From Verrucomicrobiales bacterium (GTDB lineage Bacteria > Verrucomicrobiota > Verrucomicrobiia > Limisphaerales > J093): a DNA stretch of 64,000 bases. Location of the stretch: assembly GCA_015075445.1 (NCBI GenBank), contig JABTUJ010000001.1, forward strand, positions 62,001 through 126,000, in the 5' to 3' direction. Position numbers and translations under genes: made by a program. A model generated the notes under the pieces. It ran no database searches, had not been told where the DNA came from, and saw only the letters and a program-made list of their open reading frames with translations. Positions 8,487-17,973 of this stretch are shown in pieces. The number at the start of each line of letters is the position of its first letter. Position 1 is the first letter of the stretch.

Positions 8487-11400
8487 ATGAACATCCATCT
8501 CCGCCTCGATCCGCTCCGCCTGGCCTTCCTCGCCGCCGCCTGCCTGTTCGGTGCCACCGCCCCGGCGCTCGCCGCCGGGCCGCCCCTGCGCGTGCTCCTC
8601 TTCAGCGGCCAGAACAACCACGATTGGAAGACCACCACCCCCAAACTCCGCGCGATCCTGACGGGCTCGGGCCGCTTCACCGTGGATGTCACCGAGCACC
8701 CGGAACAAACCACCGCCGAAACCCTGGCCCGCTACGACGTCATCGTGAGCGACTGGAACGCGTGGGGGGACGCCCCGGTCAAGGAATGGCCCCCCGCCAC
8801 GCGGACCGCGTTCCTCGACTTCATCCGCGGCGGCAAGGGGTACGTCTCGATCCATGCCGGCAGCTCGTCGTTCTACGACTGGCCCGAGTACCAGCAGATC
8901 GGCGGGCTCTTCTGGAACCTCGGCCCCACCAGCCACGGCCCGCCGCACGAGTTCCCGGTCGAATTCGTCGGCGACCACCCGATCACGCGCGGCCTGGCCT
9001 CGTTCCGCACCACCGACGAGCTCTGGCTCAAGCCCGGCATGCACCCGGCGGCCCAGCTCGTCGCCACCGGCGACGGCCAACCGCTCGCCGTCACCACCGC
9101 CCTCGGTCGCGGCCGCGGCTTCGCGTTGCTCCTCGGCCACTCAGCCGAGTACATGAACACGCCGGGCTTCCAGAGCCTCCTGCTGCGCGGCACCGAATGG
9201 GCCGCCACGGGCGAAGTCACGCTCCGCGGCGCCGGCGACGCCCGCGGGCTCGACGCCGACACCGTCATCCGCCGCGTCGCGGCGTACCGCTTCGGCAACG
9301 ACCGCGAAGCCTTGCTCGCCCTCGAACAACTCGTCCAGGCCGCCGCGGCCGACGCCGCCACGCGTTCGGCGCTCGCCGCAAAGCTGGCCAGCGCCCTGGC
9401 GGCCGAGGCTTCGACCGATGGCAAACGCGCGTTGCTCGACGGCCTCTCGTTGCTCGGTAGTGCCGCCGAAGTCCCCGCCCTCGCAAGAGCGCTGACCGAC
9501 GCCGAACTCCTCTACCACGCCTGCCAGGCCCTCGCCCGCATCCCGGCGCCGGAAGCGGAAGCCGCGCTCATCACCGCCCTGAGAACAACCACCGGCTCGG
9601 CCCGCGCGACCGTCCTCCAGGCCCTCGCCAGCCGTCGGGCCACCTCGGCCGTTCCTGCCATCGCCAGGCTCGTCACCGATGCCGACCCGGACGTCGCCGC
9701 CGCCGCGCTGGACGCCTTGGGCACCCTCGGCAGTCCCGAGGCGACCGCCGCACTCCAAACGGCCGAGAACCAGATCGCCCCTGCCCTGCGCGAACGCTGG
9801 GCCGCCGCCCTGTTGCGGTGTGCCGGATCCCTCCGGGCCGAAGGGAAGACCCATGAAGCTGCCACGCTGTTTGCCGCGCTCGCCCGACCTGGCCGACCCG
9901 CGTCGGTTCGCGAGGCCGCGTTTCCCGCTTACGTGGGCTTGGCCGCGGACGCCGCCGTCCCGGATGTGCTCGCCGCCCTCGCCGGTCCCGACCCGATCCT
10001 GCGGCGCGCGGCGTTGCGCGCCCTGTGGAGCAACCGCCAGCCGGTCCTCCTGAAAGCGGCTGTCGACGGGCTCGGCGTCCTTTCGCCCGAGCAGCAGGAA
10101 GCGGTGCTGTTGCTCTGCGGCGAACGCGGCGATGCCTCCCTCCTCCCTGCCGTCACCCGCGCCGCCGCCAGCCCGCAGCCCGAAGTGCGACGGGCCGCGG
10201 TCAAGACCCTCGGCCTGATCGGCAACGCCAGTGCCGTCGATACCCTGGCGCGCCTGGGCGACACCGGATCCGACGAGGACCAGAAAGCCGTTGTGGAAGC
10301 CCTGGCGCGGCTGCGGGGCTCGGGGGTCGATGCGGCGATTCGCAACGCGCTCGAAGCTGCGCCGCCGGCCGGGCAACGAACCCTCATCCGCGCGGTCGCG
10401 GCGCGGGAAGACCGAACCGCCGCGCCCAACCTTCTCGCGGTCTCGCGCAGCCCGGACCCCGCCGTACGGACCGAGGCACTGCGGACCCTGGGTCGCCTCG
10501 CGGACACGTCCGCGTGCGCGCCCCTGGTGCAGCGACTCAGCCAGGCCACCCCGGACGACCGGGAACGGCTCGAAGGCGCGTTGGTGGAGATCGGTCGTCG
10601 CGATCCCGCCGTCGTGCCGCTCCTCGCGCAAGCCTTGACCGGCGCACCGCCGGTCACGGCGGCCAGTCTCGTGGGCGTGCTGGGTGCGCTGGGTGGCTCG
10701 CCCGCCTTTGCCGCGGTGCGCCAGCAACTCCCGTCCGACCAACCGGAGGTGCGGCTGGCCGCGGTGCGTGTGTTGGCCGACTGGCCCGACGCTGAACCGC
10801 TCGATGATCTCGCTGCGGTGGTCGAAACTGCCGGCGACGCGCGGACCCGGGCGATTGCGGCGCGCGGCTTGAGCCGTCTGGCGCCCCAAGCCCCCGCCCG
10901 CGCCGCCCGCGCTGCCGAGGCCTTGGCGGGCGCGCTCGCCACCACGACCGACGCGACCGAGCGAACGCACCTCTTGTCGGCGGTGGTCGGCATTCCCTGC
11001 CTCGCCAGCCTCAAGGCCGTTCAAGCCGAGCTCAGCAACCCCGCCCTCACGATCGCCACCGCCGCTGGACTGCTGGGGATCGGCGAGGTGATTTACCCGT
11101 GGCACCCCGCCGAGGTGAAAGCTGCCCTGGCAGACCTCCGGCGCACCGGGCCGTTGTCGCCTGAGTTGGCCAAGCGCGCCGACGCCCTCACCGCCCGGTT
11201 AAGTCAACCCGCCAACTTCGCCCTCGGCGGGCTCGCCTCGAGCCCTGATGGCATCGAGAAAGACGGCGACGCCCACGGTGATCAGGCCGCCATCGACGGG
11301 AACCCGGACACCTATTGGGACGAGCAAGATCACCAGCCGCTCTACCGGCTCCGGGTGCAGTTGCGTCAGCGCTCCACGCTCGGCTGCCTCCGGATCCTCG

Positions 11401-11621
11401 GCTTTAGCCACCAGAACTATGCGCCGAAAGATTTCGAGATCCGGTGCGACGACCGCGTCGTCAAGACCGTCACCGACGCGGCGTACACGAACAACTGGCT
11501 CACCGTCGCGTTTCCGCCGGTCACTTGTAGCGTCGTCGAACTGGTCATCACCGGCGCGCACGGCCCAAGCCCGGCCATCCGCGAACTCGAATTCTACGCC
11601 GAACCGCCACCCAAACCTTGA
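8487..11621 (+). CDS. Secreted ThuA / HEAT-repeat / F5-8-type C-like protein
   Basis: A 1044-residue exported protein. The start at 8487 is chosen because it opens a clear signal peptide (LAFLAAACLFGATAPALAAG). Residues about 30-230 form a ThuA domain (LLFSGQNNHDWKTTTP, YDVIVSDWNAWG, GKGYVSIHAGSSSFYDWPEY, AVTTALGRGRGFALLLGHS). Residues about 250-880 are alanine-rich HEAT repeats (ALARALTDAELLYHACQALA, VPAIARLVTDADPDVAAAAL and others). The end (about 915-1040) looks like a discoidin/F5-8 carbohydrate-binding fold with DGNPDTYWDEQD. ThuA proteins are often found beside Gfo/Idh/MocA oxidoreductases in 3-keto-glycoside metabolism, and such a gene follows here. The exact sugar substrate is unknown. 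Confidence 0.82.
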   Translation: MNIHLRLDPLRLAFLAAACLFGATAPALAAGPPLRVLLFSGQNNHDWKTTTPKLRAILTGSGRFTVDVTEHPEQTTAETLARYDVIVSDWNAWGDAPVKEWPPATRTAFLDFIRGGKGYVSIHAGSSSFYDWPEYQQIGGLFWNLGPTSHGPPHEFPVEFVGDHPITRGLASFRTTDELWLKPGMHPAAQLVATGDGQPLAVTTALGRGRGFALLLGHSAEYMNTPGFQSLLLRGTEWAATGEVTLRGAGDARGLDADTVIRRVAAYRFGNDREALLALEQLVQAAAADAATRSALAAKLASALAAEASTDGKRALLDGLSLLGSAAEVPALARALTDAELLYHACQALARIPAPEAEAALITALRTTTGSARATVLQALASRRATSAVPAIARLVTDADPDVAAAALDALGTLGSPEATAALQTAENQIAPALRERWAAALLRCAGSLRAEGKTHEAATLFAALARPGRPASVREAAFPAYVGLAADAAVPDVLAALAGPDPILRRAALRALWSNRQPVLLKAAVDGLGVLSPEQQEAVLLLCGERGDASLLPAVTRAAASPQPEVRRAAVKTLGLIGNASAVDTLARLGDTGSDEDQKAVVEALARLRGSGVDAAIRNALEAAPPAGQRTLIRAVAAREDRTAAPNLLAVSRSPDPAVRTEALRTLGRLADTSACAPLVQRLSQATPDDRERLEGALVEIGRRDPAVVPLLAQALTGAPPVTAASLVGVLGALGGSPAFAAVRQQLPSDQPEVRLAAVRVLADWPDAEPLDDLAAVVETAGDARTRAIAARGLSRLAPQAPARAARAAEALAGALATTTDATERTHLLSAVVGIPCLASLKAVQAELSNPALTIATAAGLLGIGEVIYPWHPAEVKAALADLRRTGPLSPELAKRADALTARLSQPANFALGGLASSPDGIEKDGDAHGDQAAIDGNPDTYWDEQDHQPLYRLRVQLRQRSTLGCLRILGFSHQNYAPKDFEIRCDDRVVKTVTDAAYTNNWLTVAFPPVTCSVVELVITGAHGPSPAIRELEFYAEPPPKP

Positions 11622-11717
11622 GCCAGCAGCCTGGCGCACCTCGCTTCGTTGACCCGCACCTGCCCAACTTCCAACCCAGTCCCCATGACCCGCCCCACCC
11701 TCCGTCCCTCGCTGACC

Positions 11718-13007
11718 ATGAACTCCCTCTCCCGCCGCCGTTTCCTCCGGCAAACCACTCTCGGCTCTGCCACCGCCCTCAGCCTGCCCACCCTGCTTCC
11801 CGCCTCCGTCTTCGGCGCCAACGCCCCCAGCCAGCGCGTGGCCGTCGGCCACATCGGGGTCGGTGGCCAGGGCCGCGGGCTCATGGACGGTTTCCTCGGC
11901 CTGCCGCAGAACCAGAGCGTGGCCGTCTGCGACCCGATCCAGGAACGCCGCGAAGCCGCCGCCCAGCGGGTCGAGCAGCACTACGCCGCCGCCAAGGGCC
12001 AGGATGTCTATCGCGGTTGCCGGGCCTACGCGGACTTCCGCGAACTGCTCGCCCGGGACGATCTCGACGCCGTGGTGATCGCCTCACCGGATCACTGGCA
12101 TGTGCCGCTGGCGTTGGCCGCGGTCCGTGCCGGTAAGGATGTGTATGTCGAAAAACCGCTTGGGCTGAGCATCGAGCAGGGCCTGGCCCTCCGCGCCGCG
12201 GTCCACCTGCATGGGGCCGTCTTCCAGTACGGCACCCAGCAACGGTCCTTCAACTCCCACTGCGGATTTGCCTGTGAACTCGTCCGCAACGGCTACCTCG
12301 GCGAACTCAAGGCCGTCCACGTCGTGGCTCCCAACGGCTCCACCGGCGGCCGCGCCGTCCCGCAACCGGTGCCCGCCGGGCTGGATTACGACCTCTGGCT
12401 CGGCCCCGCGCCGGTCACGCCGTACACCGAGGACCGCGTCTTCGGCACCGGCCGCTGGTTCATCTACGACTACGCCATCGGGTTCATCGCCGGTTGGGGC
12501 GCGCACCCGCTCGATGTCGCACACTGGGGCTACCCCCACATCCCTGTCGAGTACCGCGGCACCGGGAGGATCCCGACCGAAGGCTTGTTCGACACGGTCG
12601 TGGACTGGGACGTCCAGGGCCGCTACGCCAGCGGCGTCGAGTTCACCCTCAAGACCGGCACCGACAAGACCACATTCGTCGGCACCGACGGCTGGGTGGC
12701 TGCCTCGCGCGGCGGCATCAGCGCGGCGCCCGAGTCCCTGCTCGAGCGCAAGCTCAAACCGGACGACGTCCGCCTGCTCCGGGACAACCATCACTACCGC
12801 GATTTCCTCAACGGCGTGCGGACGCGGCAGACGCCCGTCAGCGACATCGATTCCGCGGCGCAATCGGACTTCATGAGCCACCTCGGCGACATCGCCGTCC
12901 GCACGGGCCGCACGATCCGTTGGGACCCGGCGACCGAGACCATCCTCGGCGACACGGCGGCCGCCCGGATGACCCGCCGCGCCGGGCGCGCCCCCTGGGC
13001 CGCGTAG
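11718..13007 (+). CDS. Tat-exported Gfo/Idh/MocA-family oxidoreductase
   Basis: A 429-residue NAD(P)-dependent oxidoreductase. The N-terminus carries a twin-arginine signal (SRRRFLRQTTLGSATALSLP). The Rossmann fold follows with GHIGVGGQGRG (about residue 46) and the family motif DAVVIASPDHWHV and VYVEKPLGLS. The C-terminal substrate domain contains GWGAHPLDVAHWG. An ATG 33 bp upstream (11685) is an alternative start, but the Tat motif is best placed from 11718. It follows the ThuA gene by about 95 bp, so the pair probably acts on one periplasmic sugar or glycoside. The TAG stop lies inside a dispersed palindromic repeat, an unusual gene end. Confidence 0.88.
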   Translation: MNSLSRRRFLRQTTLGSATALSLPTLLPASVFGANAPSQRVAVGHIGVGGQGRGLMDGFLGLPQNQSVAVCDPIQERREAAAQRVEQHYAAAKGQDVYRGCRAYADFRELLARDDLDAVVIASPDHWHVPLALAAVRAGKDVYVEKPLGLSIEQGLALRAAVHLHGAVFQYGTQQRSFNSHCGFACELVRNGYLGELKAVHVVAPNGSTGGRAVPQPVPAGLDYDLWLGPAPVTPYTEDRVFGTGRWFIYDYAIGFIAGWGAHPLDVAHWGYPHIPVEYRGTGRIPTEGLFDTVVDWDVQGRYASGVEFTLKTGTDKTTFVGTDGWVAASRGGISAAPESLLERKLKPDDVRLLRDNHHYRDFLNGVRTRQTPVSDIDSAAQSDFMSHLGDIAVRTGRTIRWDPATETILGDTAAARMTRRAGRAPWAA

Positions 13008-13099
13008 GCGCCGACGTGAGGAGGCGTTGGGGACGTAGGCGCCGACGGGAGGAGGATGGGGCTGGGGATCTTATCCCTTCGCCTCCTCACGTTTACGCC
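13004..13099. repeat. Palindromic repeat family 1, copy A
   Basis: Two direct units beginning GTAGGCGCCGACG (13004 and 13035), then an inverse arm CGCCTCCTCACGTTTACGCC (13080-13099). The first unit contains the TAG stop of the oxidoreductase gene. The same element recurs at 13824, 23976, 49415 and 55686. The arms can fold into a long hairpin. Confidence 0.85.
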
Positions 13100-13165
13100 A
13101 CAGCTCCATCGCAGTCACGCGGCCACAATGGGTTGCCCGCGCCAGCCTCGGGCTTCAGTTTCGCG

Positions 13166-13799
13166 CTGGCGTCGTATCCCTGCTGCTCGGCCCGGCGCTG
13201 TCGCCTGAGCTCGCTGAACTGAACCCGTCTGAGCGGCGTCGGATGGCACCGACCTCGAGGAACGGCTCATCCTGTGTGGCCCTGGCAACGCTATTCGACC
13301 CTCGACAAAGCTCCCGCGACGACCGCCCCGGCTCGCTTACTATCCTGACGGCGACTCTGGAACTCATGACCACCTCCAACGAGCACGAACGGATCAAGCA
13401 GGCGGATCGCCGATCTGCTGGCGGATTGCTTCGAAACCGGTCGACATCGTTCTCGGGGCAGGCCACGATGCCTGGCGCTCGAGCAGGCGGGCGCCGAGCC
13501 GATGAGTCGGTGTTCAAGTTCGGAGAAGCACCCCGGATTTGGTGCTCGAACGGCGCTGACCAGCGGGGCATCAACAAGCTCGGACGTCTACCGGCGATTC
13601 CGGTGCCGGAAGTCTGGTTCTGGCGGCGCGACGGACCGAACTCCACGCTCTGGACTCGCAAGGCGCGGCCTACGCGCGGGTCGCGCGCAGCCGCCTCCTG
13701 CCGCAACTGGACTTCGCTTTGTTGGAACGTTGCGTCCGCATCGTGTCCTGGCGTGAAGCGCGCCGGACCTTTCGTGCCGGCCTCGCCGCGGAGCCCTGA
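13166..13799 (+). pseudogene. Degenerate Uma2-family gene (tandem duplicate)
   Basis: A broken copy of the intact Uma2 gene at 13973. Nucleotide matches run along the whole length, for example GAGGAACGGCTCATCCTGTG (13257 onward), ACTCATGACCACCTCCAACG and the last 60 bases up to the shared TGA. The copy has lost the ATG equivalent and carries many small indels: the reading frame changes after the VALATLF, ELMTTSNEHERIK and FRCRKSGSGG segments. The product cannot be a full Uma2 protein. The duplicated unit, about 820 bp, includes the palindromic repeat in front of each copy. Confidence 0.8.
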
Positions 13800-13823
13800 C
13801 CTTGCGGTTGACGTTTACCTCCT

Positions 13824-13912
13824 GTAGGCGCCGACGTGAGGCGTTAACCGGGGTACACCTCCGCCTCCTCACGTCGGTGCCTCCCACTCCGCCTCCTCAC
13901 GTCGGCGCCTAC
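13824..13912. repeat. Palindromic repeat family 1, copy B
   Basis: Left unit GTAGGCGCCGACGTGAGGCG (13824-13843), then two inverse arms beginning CCGCCTCCTCACGTCGG (13861 and 13889), the last closing with GGCGCCTAC. It lies between the Uma2 pseudogene and the intact Uma2 copy and marks the second half of the tandem duplication. Confidence 0.85.
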
Positions 13913-13972
13913 AGCCTGTCTCGGCCACAATCGGAGGTTGCCCGCGCGGGGCAGCAGGCCTAGTTTCGCGCC

Positions 13973-14629
13973 ATGGTCGCATCCTTGCTGCTCGGCCCGG
14001 CGCCGTCGCCTGAGTTCGCCGAACTGCTCCGTCCGGAGCGGTTGCCGGATGGTACCGACCCCGAGGAACGGCTCATCCTGTGTGGCGTTTCCTGGCAACG
14101 TTATCTGGACCTCGACAAGGCCCTGGGCGACGACCGCCCCGGCCCCCGCTTCTACTACCTGGACGGCGACCTGGAACTCATGACCACCTCCAACGAGCAT
14201 GAACGGATCAAGAAGTGGATCGCCGGCTTGCTCGAGATCTTCTTCGATGAGACCGGCCGCGACATCGTCCCCCGGGGGCAGGCCACGATGCGCCTGGCGC
14301 TCGAGCAGGCGGGCGCCGAGCCGGATGAGTCGTGGTGTCTGGGTTCGGAGAAGGAATTCCCCGATTTGGTGCTCGAAATCGCGCTGACCAGCGGGGGCAT
14401 CAACAAGCTCGACGTCTACCGGCGATTCCGGGTGCCGGAAGTCTGGTTCTGGCGGCGCGACGGACTCGAACTCCACGCCCTGGACTCGCAAGGCGCGGCC
14501 TACGCGCGGGTCGCGCGCAGCCGCCTCCTGCCGCAACTGGACCTCGCTTTGTTGGAACGTTGCGTCCGCATCGTGTCCTGGCGTGAAGCGCGCCGGACCT
14601 TTCGTGCCGGCCTCGCCGCGGAGCCCTGA
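13973..14629 (+). CDS. Uma2-family (DUF820) putative PD-(D/E)XK protein
   Basis: A 218-residue protein of the Uma2 family, which shares the restriction-endonuclease-like fold. The hallmark blocks are FYYLDGDLELMTTSNEHERI, the acidic strand FPDLVLEIALTSGGINKLDV (with the PD...E-x-K pattern) and YRRFRVPEVWFWRRDGLELH. Uma2 proteins are abundant and repeated in cyanobacteria and PVC bacteria; their role is not settled. The start ATG at 13973 matches the family's usual beginning. A dead copy lies directly upstream. Confidence 0.85.
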   Translation: MVASLLLGPAPSPEFAELLRPERLPDGTDPEERLILCGVSWQRYLDLDKALGDDRPGPRFYYLDGDLELMTTSNEHERIKKWIAGLLEIFFDETGRDIVPRGQATMRLALEQAGAEPDESWCLGSEKEFPDLVLEIALTSGGINKLDVYRRFRVPEVWFWRRDGLELHALDSQGAAYARVARSRLLPQLDLALLERCVRIVSWREARRTFRAGLAAEP

Positions 14630-14702
14630 CCTTGCGGTTGACCTTCTACCCCGGCAACGTCGCGGGCTTTGAGAGTCCGACACGCTCCTGGAGGAGTCCC
14701 CG

Positions 14703-15614
14703 ATGAACCCGTCGTCCGCCCCGCCCGCCACCGGCCCGCAACGCCTGCGCGTTGCCGCCGTTCAGATGGTCTTCGCCGACTCGATTGACGGGAACCTCGA
14801 CAAGATCGAACGCGCGACCACCGAGGCCGCGCGGGCCGGTGCGGATGCCGTGCTGTTTCCCGAGTGCGCGACGACAGGCTACACCTTTGACTTCGGTGCA
14901 CTGCAACCCGCCGCGCTGCGCCGGGCCCTCCGCGCGGTCGCGTCTCTGGCCGCTTCCCGGAAGATCAACCTGCTCGTGGGCACCCCGATCTTCGCGGGGC
15001 GGCGGCTCTTCAATGGCTTGGTGGTGTTTGATCGCCGCGGCCGGTTGGCGCACACCTATGCCAAATGCCAACTGACCCAGGGCGACCGCCGCTGGTTTGC
15101 CCCGGGCAACAGCCTTTCACTGTTCACGCTCGACCGCGTTCCCGCCACAGCGATCATCTGTCATGAGCGCCGGTATCCGGAGCTGGTGCGGCTGCCCGTG
15201 ATGGCCGGAGCCCGCATCGTCTTCCATCCCAATGCGGGCCTCGATGCGCTTGCGGTTTCCGAGGCCAAACGCCACGGCCGGGACGGCATCCCCGTGCGCG
15301 CCTTCGAGAACGCCGTCTACTACGTGTTCGCCAACTCGGTCGGGCCACAAGGCGGTGGTCGATGGTCGGCGGGGGACTCGAAGATCGTTGCCCCCGACGG
15401 CTCGTTCCTGGCGCTGGCTGATCACCGTCGCGAGCGGGTGCTCCTCCATGACCTTGACCTGACCCTGGCGACCCGGAAGTACGCCCTGGACAGCCTGCGG
15501 CATCCGCGCTTCCTGGCTGCTTGCTGGCGCCGACTCCTACCGGAGCTGCGCCGGCGCGTCCGCGAAACCAACCGCCAGTTCCAGCAATGGTACGAGAAGG
15601 ACTCGAAGCCGTGA
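14703..15614 (+). CDS. Carbon-nitrogen hydrolase (nitrilase superfamily)
   Basis: A 303-residue C-N hydrolase that should cleave an amide, carbamoyl or nitrile substrate in the cytoplasm. The Glu-Lys-Cys triad is visible: E54 in LFPECATTGY, K121 in YAKCQLTQGDRRWFAPG and C153 in IICHERRYPELVR. The fold blocks FAPGNSLSLF and RAFENAVYYVFANSVG also fit. A GGAGG ribosome-binding site sits 8 nt before the ATG. It stands between Uma2 and the kinase gene in the same direction. Substrate specificity cannot be read from the sequence; aliphatic amidase or N-carbamoyl hydrolase are both possible. Confidence 0.87.
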   Translation: MNPSSAPPATGPQRLRVAAVQMVFADSIDGNLDKIERATTEAARAGADAVLFPECATTGYTFDFGALQPAALRRALRAVASLAASRKINLLVGTPIFAGRRLFNGLVVFDRRGRLAHTYAKCQLTQGDRRWFAPGNSLSLFTLDRVPATAIICHERRYPELVRLPVMAGARIVFHPNAGLDALAVSEAKRHGRDGIPVRAFENAVYYVFANSVGPQGGGRWSAGDSKIVAPDGSFLALADHRRERVLLHDLDLTLATRKYALDSLRHPRFLAACWRRLLPELRRRVRETNRQFQQWYEKDSKP

Positions 15615-15666
15615 CGCCGCTTTTCCCGGTAACCTCCGCCGCTCAATCCCTCAGGAAGGACTCGGT

Positions 15667-17970
15667 ATGAACGAAACAAGTCCATCCGCCCAGTGTCCGA
15701 AGTGCGGCCGGCCCATCCCGGCTGGTGCCTCCCAGGGGCTTTGCCCGCAATGCGCCCTCGCCGCCGTGGCCGCCGCCACCGAACCCGCCACCGCTCCCGC
15801 GACACCGGCGGGCGCGCCCACCCTCGAGGCTGTCCAGGCCGCCTTCCCGCACCTCGAAATCCTCGGGCTCATCGGTACCGGTGGCATGGGCGCCGTGTTC
15901 AAGGCCCGCCAGCCGAAGCTCGACCGCCTCGTCGCGCTCAAACTCCTGTCCCCTTCGCTTGCTGCCTCACCCGCCTTCGCCGAGCGCTTCAACCGCGAGG
16001 CCCGCGTGCTCGCCCGGCTCAGCCACCCGGGCATCGTCAGCGTCTTCGACTTCGGCCAGGCCAACGGCTTCTTCTACCTCCTCATGGAGTATGTCGACGG
16101 CGTCAACCTGCGCCAGGCGATGCGGGCCGGCCCTTTCACCCCCGCCCAGGCCCTCGCCCTCGTGCCCAGGATCTGTGAAGCCCTCGAGTTCGCCCACGGC
16201 GAAGGCGTCCTGCACCGCGACATCAAACCCGAGAACATCCTGCTCGACACCCGCGGCCGCCTGAAGATCGCCGACTTCGGCATCGCCAAGCTCGTCGGCG
16301 AACCCCGCTCCGTCACCCAGCTCACTGCCACCGGCGCCGCCCTTGGCACGCCCCAGTACATGGCGCCCGAGCAACTCGAACACCCCGGGGACGTCGACCA
16401 GCGGGCCGACATCTACTCCCTCGGCGTCGTGTTCTACGAAATGCTCACCGGCGAGCTCCCCATCGGCCGCTTCGCGCCGCCATCCGAAAAATCCCCCGTG
16501 GATCCGCGCGTCGATGCCGTCGTCTTCCGCGCCCTCGAGAAGGAACGCGAACGCCGCTTCGGCACCGCGGGTGAGGTCAAGACCAGCGTCGAGCACCTCA
16601 CCCAACCGCCCGCCGCCCCTCCGCCGTCTCCCCGCCCCGCCGTGCCCCCCGTCTTTGACCCGGCGAAAGACTTCATCCTCTGCCCGCCCCAACTGCCGCG
16701 CATGGCCCAGGCGATCCTCGTCTATGCGCTCATCGGCGCGCCGGTGCTGTGGTTGCTCGGCCTCTTCACCCTCGACCCCCTCCCCGAGCATCCGACGCTG
16801 CATTTCCTTCAGGGCGCCGTGAACCTGTTCGACGGCCTCGTGGGTTTCCTGCTGATGATCCTGCTGGTCGTCGGCGGCTGGAAGCTCCGCGGTCTGCGGG
16901 TCTCCTCCGCCACCTGGCTGAAATTGGCCCTCTGGCTCCGGCTCGGCCTGTTTCTGCTGAGTTCGGCCGGCCAGGTCTGGGTCGAGATCCTGGCCGACCA
17001 GCTCACGCCCGATCGTCCTTCACCACCGCTCCTGCTGCGCGAGGGGTTTCTGATGACCCTCGGTCTCGGTGTCCTGGTGTTCGAGATCAGCTCGCTGATC
17101 TGGCTCCACCGCCATCGCGCGGCCCTCCGAGCTCTGTGCCGGGCCCACTCGGGCACCCCGGCCGGTTCCTCCACCTCCGCCCTCTCCGGCGCGAAGCCTG
17201 CCGCTTCCCCCGATCCGCTCGCGCCTCCTCCCTGGTCCCGCGTCGCCGTGGTCGGCGCCGTGCTGGTGGCCGTCAGCCTCGCGGTCCCGGTGCTCCTCGC
17301 GTTGGCAACGATGGCGATCGTGGCGCGCTGGGGCGCGGTGGGTCCGGCCGAGCTGGTCCTCGCGGCTGCGATCACCTTCCTCTTCGCCATCCCGGGCACC
17401 CTGCTCGGCTGGATGGGCTTGAGCGACATCCGCGCCGAGCACGGGCGGCCACGCGGCCTGCCCCTGGCCTTGTTCGCGGCCCTGACCTGGCCGTTGGGTC
17501 TGCTGCTGGGCGGCACCCTCGTGCTCCCGGCCCTCATGATCTTTGAAGTCTCCTCCACCGGCGGGCCCTCGCCGCTCTCCCAATCGCTTCGCGTGCTGTT
17601 CCCGCTGGCCGTGCTCGCGTTCGCCTGGTGGGCGGTGGTGGCGACGGCACGCTGGGCGACCCACCAGCCGGGTGGCCGGCCCACCTCACCTTTGAAGTGG
17701 GTCCTCCTCGCGTTGCTCGTGGCCATCCTCGGCGTCAGCGGTGCCATGTTCCTCCGTGGCCCGCAGGCGTCGCTCGATCACTTCGCCGGCCCGCGACCCA
17801 CCCTCCATCTGGACCGGATCGAAACCGCCCCCAACCCTCCGCCAACCCCGGCGCCACCGCGCGAGCCGCAGACCGGCCTCGAAGCCGCCGAACCGGCACC
17901 AGCCGCCACTCTGCCGCCGCCTCTGCCGCCGCAACCCCCGGCCCCGGCAGGGACTCCCAACGGCCGCTGA
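15667..17970 (+). CDS. Membrane Ser/Thr protein kinase (PknB-like) with N-terminal zinc ribbon
   Basis: A 767-residue kinase. The N-terminus has a zinc ribbon (CPKCGRPIPA...LCPQC, residues 10-29). The kinase domain spans about 58-330: glycine loop LIGTGGMGAVFKARQ, VALKLL lysine, catalytic HRDIKPENILL, ADFGIAKL, and GTPQYMAPEQL. The C-terminal half contains several hydrophobic segments (around AQAILVYALIGAPVLWLLGL, GLVGFLLMILLVVGG, AVVGAVLVAVSLAVPVLLAL, AITFLFAIPGTLLGWMGL), so it is a multi-pass membrane protein. A proline-rich tail follows. A strong AGGAAGGA ribosome-binding site precedes the ATG. An ECF sigma factor gene begins 3 bp after the stop, so the two are almost certainly cotranscribed. 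Confidence 0.93.
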   Translation: MNETSPSAQCPKCGRPIPAGASQGLCPQCALAAVAAATEPATAPATPAGAPTLEAVQAAFPHLEILGLIGTGGMGAVFKARQPKLDRLVALKLLSPSLAASPAFAERFNREARVLARLSHPGIVSVFDFGQANGFFYLLMEYVDGVNLRQAMRAGPFTPAQALALVPRICEALEFAHGEGVLHRDIKPENILLDTRGRLKIADFGIAKLVGEPRSVTQLTATGAALGTPQYMAPEQLEHPGDVDQRADIYSLGVVFYEMLTGELPIGRFAPPSEKSPVDPRVDAVVFRALEKERERRFGTAGEVKTSVEHLTQPPAAPPPSPRPAVPPVFDPAKDFILCPPQLPRMAQAILVYALIGAPVLWLLGLFTLDPLPEHPTLHFLQGAVNLFDGLVGFLLMILLVVGGWKLRGLRVSSATWLKLALWLRLGLFLLSSAGQVWVEILADQLTPDRPSPPLLLREGFLMTLGLGVLVFEISSLIWLHRHRAALRALCRAHSGTPAGSSTSALSGAKPAASPDPLAPPPWSRVAVVGAVLVAVSLAVPVLLALATMAIVARWGAVGPAELVLAAAITFLFAIPGTLLGWMGLSDIRAEHGRPRGLPLALFAALTWPLGLLLGGTLVLPALMIFEVSSTGGPSPLSQSLRVLFPLAVLAFAWWAVVATARWATHQPGGRPTSPLKWVLLALLVAILGVSGAMFLRGPQASLDHFAGPRPTLHLDRIETAPNPPPTPAPPREPQTGLEAAEPAPAATLPPPLPPQPPAPAGTPNGR

Positions 17971-17973
17971 GCT

